From the NCBI GenBank assembly GCA_022825385.1, contig JAJDWX010000049.1:1-64000 (forward strand): 64,000 nucleotides of DNA, read 5' to 3'. A program made the translations under genes and the position numbers. The notes beneath the pieces were generated by a model that saw only the letters and a program-made list of their open reading frames with translations, made no database searches and had not been told where the DNA came from. Source of the DNA: Rhodothermales bacterium (GTDB lineage: Bacteria > Bacteroidota > Rhodothermia > Rhodothermales > VXPQ01). Shown piece after piece: positions 18,118 through 25,352 of the stretch (the stretch's first letter is position 1; each line of letters opens with the position of its first letter).

Positions 18118-18370
18118 GGATACTCTGATTAAATCCGCGAAGCTCAGAGGCTGCGAGGGGTGCGCTGGCAAGGAATGACGAAGCAGCGTGGCAGGCCCCA
18201 CGTAATGAGGAATGACACAGCCAGCGTGCCCCTCGTAGCCTCCCGCAGGGCGCGTCACGCCCCCTAAGACACGAATCTACGGTGTTTTCTCTGATTTCAA
18301 CGATACAAGCATAACACCCTTGACATGCGACAGTGACGCGCTGAGCGAAGTGGCTTTAATCAGAGTATCC
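18118..18370 (-). repeat. GGATAC-family structured repeat, full copy C (inverted orientation)
   Basis: 253 bp, opposite in orientation to copies B and D. It starts GGATACTCTGATTAAATCC on the plus strand and ends GGCTTTAATCAGAGTATCC. The 23-bp hairpin arms are present (GAGGCTGCGAGGGG and CCCCTCGTAGCCTC). Within the left arm about 20 bp differs from copies B and D (TGTCGCATGTCAAGGGTGT in place of the TACAAG hairpin), so the arm loop tolerates replacement. Confidence 0.9.
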
Positions 18371-18479
18371 ATAAAGACGAACGATCAGGACCCGGGCGCG
18401 GCGGCGCAACAACCTGCGCCGAAAAGCGTCCAATATCAGGACCCTACTGGAAAAACGCAGCCCAACGGATACCGACGCC

Positions 18480-19088
18480 ATGAAACAAGCCACGACGAAA
18501 CACGGAACGGCCAGAAAGATTGGAGCGATTCGCGCAGCGGCCTTGCTTGCGCTGGCGATGCTTGCGTCGCCGGGCGCCGCCGAGGGGCAAACGATGGCCC
18601 TGTCGCCCGAGAGTTCGATCTGGATAGACGGTACCTCGAACCGCAGCGACTGGACCGTACGCGCCCATGAAATCGCCGGGGTCGTCCGGACGGGCGAGGC
18701 GACGGCGCCGGACAGCCTTGCGCTTACCGTGGCCTCCGGCGAGATCAAGGGCGACAAGGGGACGATCATGAATCGCAAGATAACCGGCGCCCTGAAGAGC
18801 CGCGAGCATCCGGAAATCGTCTATCGGTTGACGGGCGCCGCCGTTTCCGAGGCGGACGCGGCGACGTTGCTTACCGAGGGCGAGCTGACCATTGCGGGCG
18901 TAACGAAGACGATAACCATGGAAGTGACCGCCGAGCCGCTCGAGGGCGGGGCGGTGCGCTACATGGGCATGACCCCGATCCTCTTCACGGATTACGGGAT
19001 GCGGCCGCCTTCGGCCCTGGCCGGCGCCTTGCGTACGGGCAACGAAGTGACCGTGCATTTCGACGTGACGTTCGCGCCGGGCGAATAA
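18480..19088 (+). CDS. YceI-family periplasmic protein
   Basis: 202 residues with a cleavable signal peptide (basic start, AAALLALAMLASPGAAEGQ). The mature domain matches the YceI-like lipocalin fold: SIWIDGTSNRSDWTVRA at the start, a central conserved KITGALKSREHPEIVYRL, GELTIAGVTKTITMEVTA and a C-terminal VTVHFDVTF strand. YceI proteins bind amphiphilic or isoprenoid ligands in a beta-barrel pocket. It stands alone, about 110 bp beyond the left terminus of repeat copy C, and converges with the siroheme gene. The physiological ligand is unknown. Confidence 0.88.
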   Translation: MKQATTKHGTARKIGAIRAAALLALAMLASPGAAEGQTMALSPESSIWIDGTSNRSDWTVRAHEIAGVVRTGEATAPDSLALTVASGEIKGDKGTIMNRKITGALKSREHPEIVYRLTGAAVSEADAATLLTEGELTIAGVTKTITMEVTAEPLEGGAVRYMGMTPILFTDYGMRPPSALAGALRTGNEVTVHFDVTFAPGE

Positions 19089-19147
19089 GCGGGAAGCCCC
19101 CGGAATCGGCCCGGGCGTTGCGCCGGTTTCCGCCCCGGCTTGTTTGC

Positions 19148-19167
19148 TCGCTTTGATCAGCGTATCC
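19148..19167 (-). repeat. Short terminal remnant of the GGATAC repeat family
   Basis: On the minus strand GGATACGCTGATCAAAGCGA, a 20-bp match to the left terminus. It starts 2 bp after the stop of the siroheme synthase gene. No further homology is visible. Confidence 0.45.
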
Positions 19168-19169
19168 TT

Positions 19170-19874
19170 TCACATTCGAGTCGTATCCGGGCGCGATGCG
19201 CGCGCGGGGTATCCTTCTCGTACGATTTTTGCATTTGCCACCACTTCCCGGCCAGCGAGAGCGATCAGGCGTTGCACGGCGTCCGCGGTCCGTTCTTCCT
19301 TTAGTAATTCCAGCACGTCGCTATCGACAATAGCGTACCAGACGCTCCTTCTCGCATCGAAATCCGGGTATCGGATGGACATCGGTTTGCGCAGGGCCGC
19401 CATCCAATCGAGGAAGGTCTCGTAATGGGTCCCGAATTCCGTTTCCAGGCGTTGACGCAGCCGCACGGAGAGCGCCGGCGCCGCGCCGCTGGTGGAAATG
19501 GACAACGCCAGTTTGCCGCGCCGCACGACGGATCCGGCCACGAACGAGCAATGGGGGATATCGTCCATTGCGTTTATCAATACGTTTTTTTGCTGCGCTT
19601 CTTCCCAAACGGGTCTCGTTTTCGAAGGATTGGTCTCGCAGACGATAACGAGAAAGGCGCCGTCGAGGTCTCCGCAGCGGTACGTACGCGGGATCCATTC
19701 GACCCGGTCCTGCGCGGCGAGCCTTTTGGAAAAAGAGGGGCTGATCACTTTTATGCGGGCGCCGCACGCCAGAAGCTCCTGGACCTTGCGTTCGGCTTCT
19801 CCGTCGTGCCCTCCTCCGAGGACGACGCATTGCCTTTGCCCAAGGTCGCTAAGCCACACCGGGTACATATTCAT
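19170..19874 (-). CDS. Precorrin-2 dehydrogenase / sirohydrochlorin ferrochelatase (Met8/CysG N-terminal type)
   Basis: 234 residues. The ATG at 19874 was chosen because it overlaps the upstream stop by one base and begins with MNMYPVWLSDLGQRQ, the normal family N-terminus. NAD-binding motif VVLGGGHDGEAERKV at about residues 17-31, then INAMDDIPHCSFVAGSVVRRG and LALSISTSGAAPALSVRLRQ, which match the dimerisation/ferrochelatase core. It converts precorrin-2 to sirohydrochlorin and inserts iron, making siroheme for the sulfite reductase three genes upstream. The methyltransferase half of CysG is a separate gene (20590-21411), so together the two supply the full route from uroporphyrinogen III. 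Confidence 0.9.
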   Translation of the reverse strand: MNMYPVWLSDLGQRQCVVLGGGHDGEAERKVQELLACGARIKVISPSFSKRLAAQDRVEWIPRTYRCGDLDGAFLVIVCETNPSKTRPVWEEAQQKNVLINAMDDIPHCSFVAGSVVRRGKLALSISTSGAAPALSVRLRQRLETEFGTHYETFLDWMAALRKPMSIRYPDFDARRSVWYAIVDSDVLELLKEERTADAVQRLIALAGREVVANAKIVREGYPARASRPDTTRM

Positions 19875-20593
19875 CAGCTGCCGAGCGTTTTTTCCTCGAT
19901 TGCATACGAATGAATTCCGCATTCCATCTTGTCGTGCTCCTGCCAACGGCCCGAACGAATATCCTGGCCGTTCTTGACGGGCTTTGTGCAGGGAATGCAA
20001 CCGATACTCGGGTATCCCCAGTCATGCATCGGGTTGTAGGGCAACTCGTGCAAGGTTATGTATTGCCGGACATCCTGGTCTGTCCAGGATGCTATCGGAT
20101 TGATTTTGACGATATTATGGGTGGGTTCCCATTCCACGACCGCAGTATTTCTGCGCGTGGGGGACTGGTCGCGCCGGACCGCAGTGACCCAGGCGTCTTT
20201 CGAGGCCAGAAATTGCCTGAGCGGCTGCACCTTGCGAAGAAAACAGCAACGGTCCGGATTGGCGCGCCACAGGTTGTCGCCTTCCCGGGCTGCCTGGTCT
20301 TGCAGGGATAGTTCCGAATGAAGACGAAGAATTTTAATCCCCAGACGCTTTTCAAGTCGGATTTTCAGGTCGTATGCTTCAGGAAAGAGGAGGTCCGTGT
20401 CCAGATAGAACACGATAGCGCTCGGCCGGACGCGCGAAAGTATATGCATCAACGCCACGCCGGACAGACCGAAGCCGGTGCCCGTGGCCACGTTCGAACC
20501 AAAGGTTTCGAAGGTCCATGCGAGTACCTCTTCCGGCCAGGCATTCTCCAACCGCGCATTCGCTTCGCGAATTTCGTTTTGGGTCAAACTCAT
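19874..20593 (-). CDS. cysH: Thioredoxin-dependent adenylylsulfate (APS-type) reductase
   Basis: 239 residues of the PAPS/APS reductase family. Iron-sulfur ligands of the APS-reducing subgroup are present: Cys116-Cys117 (DRCCFLRK) and Cys199/Cys202 (IGCIPCTKP). The catalytic C-terminal motif is ECGIH (Cys225). The paired cysteines predict a [4Fe-4S] cluster and preference for APS over PAPS (known for the family). ATG at 20593 overlaps the upstream methyltransferase stop (ATGA), and its own stop overlaps the siroheme gene start. It reduces activated sulfate to sulfite. ATP sulfurylase genes are not in the window. Confidence 0.93.
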   Translation of the reverse strand: MSLTQNEIREANARLENAWPEEVLAWTFETFGSNVATGTGFGLSGVALMHILSRVRPSAIVFYLDTDLLFPEAYDLKIRLEKRLGIKILRLHSELSLQDQAAREGDNLWRANPDRCCFLRKVQPLRQFLASKDAWVTAVRRDQSPTRRNTAVVEWEPTHNIVKINPIASWTDQDVRQYITLHELPYNPMHDWGYPSIGCIPCTKPVKNGQDIRSGRWQEHDKMECGIHSYAIEEKTLGS

Positions 20594-21411
20594 AATAATA
20601 CAGAAGCAGTTGGGGATGGATTGTAAACGAACGAATCATGCAATGCTCCGTCTGAAGATACGATTCCTTCGTTAAACCAGGTTATTCGGGAATGAAGCGA
20701 CGCCACTTCGCCGATAACGACGGTTGCGGGCGCGGCGCATCCGACACCGAGCAGGCCAATGGTACCGAGCGTGCCGGACACGGTTCTCTGGTTTTCCGTT
20801 GCAGCGGATTCCACGATTGCCACTGGAGTTTCGGGATCGAGTCCCGCCCCGATCAATTGCCCGGCAATCCAGTTGAGGCGGCCAAGGCCCATCAAAATGA
20901 CCAGGGTGCCTACCCGCGCCAGGGCGTTCCAGTCCGGCGCCCGCCCGGCCGTACACGAATGCCCTGTTACGACAGCGAATGCGGGGGATACGTTGCGGTG
21001 CGTGACGGGAATACCGCCAAAGGCGGGCGCAGCGATCGCGCTCGAAACGCCGGAGATCACCTGAAACGGGATGTTTGCCTCAGCGAGCGCAAGGCATTCT
21101 TCGCCGCCGCGTCCAAATACGAAAGGATCGCCGCCTTTCAGGCGAACCACGCTCCGGCATTGTCGGGCCCGGTCGATGAGTATGCGATTAATGTCCTCCT
21201 GCGGCATGGAATGCTGCCCGGGCGCTTTTCCGGCATAGATGCGCTCGGCGTCCATGCGGATGCAATCCAGAAGGTCCGGGTGGACGAGCCTGTCGAATAC
21301 CACCACCTCGGCATGGCGGAGCAGGCGGAGCCCGCCCGCGGTGATCAAATCAGGATCTCCGGGCCCCGCGCCTACAAGATAGACGGTTCCATGTTCAGGT
21401 CGGTAGTGCAT
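20590..21411 (-). CDS. cobA: Uroporphyrinogen-III C-methyltransferase (SUMT)
   Basis: 273 residues. The start at 21411 (HYRPEHGTVYLVGAGPGDPD) places the SAM-binding GAGPGDP at the usual N-terminal position. It overlaps the 3' end of the sulfite reductase gene by 17 bp. Diagnostic motifs: VVRLKGGDPFVFGRGGEE, GVSSAIAAPAFGGIPVTHR and VTGHSC. It methylates uroporphyrinogen III at C2 and C7 to precorrin-2, the first step of siroheme synthesis. Position between sulfite reductase and APS reductase shows a siroheme rather than cobalamin role here. The C-terminal 30 or so residues beyond the core are poorly conserved in appearance. Confidence 0.93.
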   Translation of the reverse strand: MHYRPEHGTVYLVGAGPGDPDLITAGGLRLLRHAEVVVFDRLVHPDLLDCIRMDAERIYAGKAPGQHSMPQEDINRILIDRARQCRSVVRLKGGDPFVFGRGGEECLALAEANIPFQVISGVSSAIAAPAFGGIPVTHRNVSPAFAVVTGHSCTAGRAPDWNALARVGTLVILMGLGRLNWIAGQLIGAGLDPETPVAIVESAATENQRTVSGTLGTIGLLGVGCAAPATVVIGEVASLHSRITWFNEGIVSSDGALHDSFVYNPSPTASVLL

Positions 21412-23266
21412 GGCTCCGGTATTTTTCGACGATCCGGTCAAGTTCTTCGTTTCCGACCCGCGCGCAGTAGTTGCCGAATTGTTCTCCCGCCTGCCTGTCT
21501 TTTCGAAACGCATACAAAACAGGGCGGAGCACGGGCACAATGTCGTCGAGCGGCACAAGGTCTTTGAACAGGCTGTTCAGGCGCGTGCCGTCCGATCGCC
21601 CGCCAAGGAACAGCGCGTATCGATCAAGAGATCGCCCTACAAGTCCGATATCGGCTACGTAAGGTCGGGCGCACCCGTTGGGGCAGCCGGTCATGCGGAT
21701 CGAAAGACGTTCGTCCTGCAAGCCCATATTTTCCAATTCTTTCTCAAGGAGGTCGATCACCGAGGGAAGGACCCGCTCGGATTCGCTCAGCGCAAGGCCG
21801 CAGGTTGGCAGCGCAGGACAGGCCATGGAGTATTTCCGGGCATTCGACAGTTCGGCAGGGGAGGCAATCCCGTACGCGTCGAGCAGATCGTTCAGTTCCG
21901 CGCGTACGGCTCCGTCCAGGTCGGTGAGCAAAATGTCTTGATTGGGCGTGAGTCGCACTCCGGGCCGAAACCGTTCGACGATCGCCTTCAGTCCTGCTTT
22001 GAGCCGGACCCCGTCGGTATCCATGATGCGTCCGTTTTCTACGGAAACGCCGAAAAACCAACGCTCGTTCAGCTGTTTGCGCCAGCCAAGGTACAGATTG
22101 TTCTGCAGCGGTTCGGCGCTGCGCGGCGGCTCGAGCGAATAGCCAAGCCGTCTTTCCAGTTCGCGAACGAACCGGTCGAGTCCCCAGTCGTCGATCAGGT
22201 ATTTCATGCGGGCATGACGGCGATCGGTCCGGTCGCCATGATCTCGCTGGATCGCAACGATGGCGCTTGTAACCTCGATCAGTTTCAAGACGGGCACGAA
22301 ACCGATCAGGCTTCCCAGGCGAGGATACGTTTGCGGCTTCTTGTGGGTCATGCCCAGCCCGCCGCCCGCGAGCAGGTTAAATCCGGCGAGCGTTTCGTTT
22401 TCGACGATGGCGACAAGGCCCACATCCTGGCTGTATACGTCAATGCTGTTGTCGCCGGGATACGTTGCGCCTATCTTGAATTTTCGCGGCAGATAAGCCC
22501 GGCCGTACAGCGGCTCTTCGTTTGTTGTCTCCCGGCGATCGTTCAGGGCGCGTTCCCGGGCCGTTTCGGAGAGACTGTTATACACTTTATCGTCATCGAG
22601 CCACACTTCGTGATAGGCGCGCGTCCGGGGCAGCAACGCTTCTGCAAGGCGGTTTACTTCGCGTTCGATCGCTTCGTGCACGGGATGGGTAGCCGGCGCG
22701 GGCGACAACATCGTATTTCGCACTACGTCGCCGCATGCGGCGAGGGTCGTCAGCAGGATATCGTTGATGGCGCGCAGCGTATCCTTCAAATGGGTCTTGA
22801 TTACGCCGTGCAACTGGATTCCCTGGCGGGTTGTGATACGAAGCGTTCCGTTGCCGTAGCGATCCGCAAGCAGGTCGTGCGCCAGATACTGATCTGCCGT
22901 GAGGCGCCCGGCAGGAATGCGCGAACGCACCATGAACATATATTCCTTGTCCCTCTTCTTTTTATCCCGGTCGCGCTGCTGGTAGATTCCGTGGAATTTC
23001 AGGAGTTGCTTCCCCGTTTCGTCGAAGCACTCGGCGGAATCGCGGAGGTTTTCCAGCAGGTTTCCGCGCAGATTCCGTCCGGCGATTTTTATATGCTCCA
23101 CCCCCGATGACCGCTTCGCCCCGGCCTGTCCGTTCGAAGCCGGACCGTCTTTTCTCTTGTCGGGCGACAGATAAGCCTTTCGCTGCCCGACCCCCTGCGC
23201 GTTGCCTCGTCGAGGCGCGGGGGGCGGAAGGGCGGGTTTTCCCGTTTTGATTTTTTTTGACGACAT
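21395..23266 (-). CDS. cysI: Assimilatory sulfite reductase, siroheme [4Fe-4S] subunit
   Basis: 623 residues of the nitrite/sulfite reductase hemoprotein family. N-terminal ferrodoxin-like half with LRITTRQGIQLHGV. Cluster/siroheme cysteines are in CPALPTCGLA (about residue 500) and TGCPNGCARP (about 540), the standard C-x5-C and C-x3-C pairs. The linked siroheme genes and APS reductase support sulfite over nitrite as substrate. No CysJ flavoprotein is nearby, so the donor could be ferredoxin. The first 55 residues are basic and low-complexity. It is the first gene of the operon; its 5' leader contains an intrinsic terminator (23324-23360), suggesting attenuation control. Confidence 0.92.
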   Translation of the reverse strand: MSSKKIKTGKPALPPPAPRRGNAQGVGQRKAYLSPDKRKDGPASNGQAGAKRSSGVEHIKIAGRNLRGNLLENLRDSAECFDETGKQLLKFHGIYQQRDRDKKKRDKEYMFMVRSRIPAGRLTADQYLAHDLLADRYGNGTLRITTRQGIQLHGVIKTHLKDTLRAINDILLTTLAACGDVVRNTMLSPAPATHPVHEAIEREVNRLAEALLPRTRAYHEVWLDDDKVYNSLSETARERALNDRRETTNEEPLYGRAYLPRKFKIGATYPGDNSIDVYSQDVGLVAIVENETLAGFNLLAGGGLGMTHKKPQTYPRLGSLIGFVPVLKLIEVTSAIVAIQRDHGDRTDRRHARMKYLIDDWGLDRFVRELERRLGYSLEPPRSAEPLQNNLYLGWRKQLNERWFFGVSVENGRIMDTDGVRLKAGLKAIVERFRPGVRLTPNQDILLTDLDGAVRAELNDLLDAYGIASPAELSNARKYSMACPALPTCGLALSESERVLPSVIDLLEKELENMGLQDERLSIRMTGCPNGCARPYVADIGLVGRSLDRYALFLGGRSDGTRLNSLFKDLVPLDDIVPVLRPVLYAFRKDRQAGEQFGNYCARVGNEELDRIVEKYRSHALPT

Positions 23267-24000
23267 GGTGCAAGGGGCGTGGGCGTGAATGCTCGAAGTA
23301 TGCGAGAAGCCGGAAAAACGGCCAAAAAAAAACTCGCTACCCTCTGAAGGGAAGCGAGTTGGTATCTTGGGCAGCCGTCAAGCGCGCGTATCGAATTGCG
23401 CATTTTCCGGCAGTACAGGATCGTCAGGTTCGTCGTAATCCCTCCAGAGGCGTCGTATTGCGGGTCATGGCCCGCATACACATACACATACACATGCATG
23501 CAGACATACGCATTCGCATGGGCGTATTCCCGCCGGGGCGAACCGGCAGGCGCTTCCTGTGCGCCGAGGGCGCACAGGCGGTGAAACGATCCGCCGTATG
23601 TATGAAGCCGCACATGGGTACGGGAACGCGTATGGTTTGGGTTGGACTGCGCCGGGCTCGGATATTCAGTTATCGAAACAAGCGCCCGCGCACAAGGGAA
23701 GCGCAATGATACTGCACGGAATGTTGCCATGCAAATCTTTTTTTGCACGGGAAGCGCTTTCATTGCCCGATTTGACAGGTTTTCAACAGATTTGGAGGCA
23801 AAAAATTTTGTTTTCGCGAAAATTGGAAAAAAAGATGCGTCGATGTGTTCCATTTCTTACGTTTACCGTGCCGGACGGGGGTTCCGGGGCGGCCAGGCGA
23901 CATCGCGCGCGATTTGCGCTGGCTTGCCGCGCGGGCGATCCGGCGCGTCGGGCGTTCTGCCCGGGTCAACATTCCTGACAACGCACTTCGCGAAAATTTC
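23267..24000. other. Long divergent intergenic region upstream of sulfur operon and a Gfo/Idh/MocA gene
   Basis: 734 bp without a credible gene. Reading toward the sulfur operon, it contains an AT-rich probable promoter zone (about 23730-23830), hairpin CCTGTGCGCC-GAG-GGCGCACAGG (23556-23578), an alternating purine-pyrimidine tract (about 23472-23501), hairpin GCGGGTCATGGCCCGC (about 23460-23475) and the terminator at 23324-23360. A minus-strand frame stays open across the gap, but its translation is low-complexity and unlike a protein. Confidence 0.6.
23324..23360 (-). terminator. Intrinsic terminator in the leader of the sulfate-reduction operon
   Basis: On the minus strand AACTCGCT, then TCCCTTCAGAGGGT, then AGCGAGTT followed directly by nine Ts. 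The 8-bp outer stem and an inner CCCT/AGGG stem give a strong rho-independent terminator. It lies 58 bp upstream of the sulfite reductase ATG with no gene before it on that strand, so it must act on the leader of the operon itself. Confidence 0.85.
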
Positions 24001-25329
24001 ATGAACAGAGAAAGGTCTTCTCGTCGCGCGTTCTTGCGCAACGCCTCGCTTGCGGCGGCGGGCGTAACCATCGTTCCCAGGCATGTGCTCGGCGGCGCGG
24101 GGTACCGCGCGCCCAGCGACCTGCTGAACATCGCAGGCATTGGCGCGGGCGGCATCGCCAATCAGAACCTGGGGAACGTCGCGTCGGAAAATATCGTGGC
24201 GCTGGCGGATCCCGACTGGGACCGGGCTTCGGGGTCCTTCGAGAAGTATCCCAAAGCGGCCAAATACAAGGATTTCCGCCGCATGCTCGACGAGCGCGAG
24301 GATATCGATGCGGTCATCGTGGCGACGCCGGACCATACGCACGCGACGGCGGCCAGCATGGCCATGCAACTCGGCAAGCATGTGTACGTGCAGAAACCGC
24401 TTACGCGGACGATTCGGGAGGCGCGGCGCTTGCTGGAACTGGCGGAGCAAACCGGCGTGGTCACGCAGATGGGCAATCAGGGGCATTCCCACGACGACGG
24501 ACGGCGCCTCGTCGAATGGGTGCGCGCCGGCGCGATAGGGACGGTTCGGGAAGCGCACATCTGGACCAACCGCCCGATCTGGCCGCAAGGCGTACCCATT
24601 CCGAAGGACCGCATGGCGCCGCCGGAGCATATGGACTGGGACGTCTGGCTGGGACCGGCCCCCGACGTGCCGTACCATGATTCGTATGCGCCGTTTACCT
24701 GGCGCGGCTGGGTCGATTGGGGCACGAGCGCGCTGGGCGATATGGGCGCGCACCTTATCGACCATGCCTACTGGGCCCTGGACCTCGCGTATCCCGAATC
24801 GGTCTGGACCAGTTCCAGTCCGTTCGAGCGCGCGGACCATGCCGCCTGGCCGCAAGCCCAGATGACGCAATACGAATTTACGAGCGGCGGCCAGCCTTTC
24901 CGCATGATGTGGTACGACGGCGGGCTGATCGCCCCGCGGCCCGCGGCGTTGCCCGACGACGTAACGCTCATTCCGGGCGGCGGCGCCCTGCTGGTCGGCG
25001 ACGAGGGCGTGCTGTCGTACGATACGTACGGGCATAATCCGCGTCTGTACCCGGAGACCCTGATGGAAGAATACGCGGATACCCCGCAGACGCTTCCCCG
25101 GATTGCGGACAGCCACGAAATGAACTGGGCGAATGCGTGCAAGGGCCTTGCGGAGGCCACCTGCCCGTTTTCCTACGCCGTCCCGCTTACCGAGGTGATG
25201 TTGCTGGGCGTGGTGGCCTTGCAGGCGAATGCGCTCATTCGGTACGACCCGGAAACCATGGCCATCCCCAACGCCCCGGACGCCGAGCGGTATCTGCATC
25301 GTCCGTATCGCGCGGGCTGGGAAATATAG
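24001..25329 (+). CDS. Tat-exported Gfo/Idh/MocA-family oxidoreductase
   Basis: 442 residues. The ATG at 24001 gives Tat signal SRRAFLRNASLAAAGVTIVP. Rossmann motif IAGIGAGGIANQNLG, then VIVATPDHTHATAASMAMQL, and the family motif VQKPLTRTIREARRLL, with catalytic-type Lys (QKP variant of EKP). The segment GTSALGDMGAHLIDHAYWAL carries the substrate-side His. It belongs to the same long exported subfamily as the reverse-operon gene at 16549. Followed after 23 bp by the propeller/cytochrome c gene, so the two are probably one transcription unit. That suggests electrons from a periplasmic sugar conversion could reach the cytochrome (inference). Confidence 0.9.
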   Translation: MNRERSSRRAFLRNASLAAAGVTIVPRHVLGGAGYRAPSDLLNIAGIGAGGIANQNLGNVASENIVALADPDWDRASGSFEKYPKAAKYKDFRRMLDEREDIDAVIVATPDHTHATAASMAMQLGKHVYVQKPLTRTIREARRLLELAEQTGVVTQMGNQGHSHDDGRRLVEWVRAGAIGTVREAHIWTNRPIWPQGVPIPKDRMAPPEHMDWDVWLGPAPDVPYHDSYAPFTWRGWVDWGTSALGDMGAHLIDHAYWALDLAYPESVWTSSSPFERADHAAWPQAQMTQYEFTSGGQPFRMMWYDGGLIAPRPAALPDDVTLIPGGGALLVGDEGVLSYDTYGHNPRLYPETLMEEYADTPQTLPRIADSHEMNWANACKGLAEATCPFSYAVPLTEVMLLGVVALQANALIRYDPETMAIPNAPDAERYLHRPYRAGWEI

Positions 25330-25352
25330 GAGTTCACTAAAGCCGATAGCAG

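Noticed and set aside
20590-21411. Cobalamin pathway gene
   Set aside because: The methyltransferase is embedded in a sulfate-reduction operon with a Met8-type gene and no other cobalamin genes, so a siroheme role fits better.
23267-23760. SAM-I riboswitch in the sulfur-operon leader
   Set aside because: The segment with GGAGGGATTACGACGAACC superficially resembles part of the core, but the conserved GCAACC and GCCC/TGAAACC elements are missing.
23089-23853. Minus-strand open frame across the leader of the sulfite reductase gene
   Set aside because: Translation is low-complexity (repeated short motifs from the CATACA tract) and runs through the terminator and the start of sulfite reductase in another frame.
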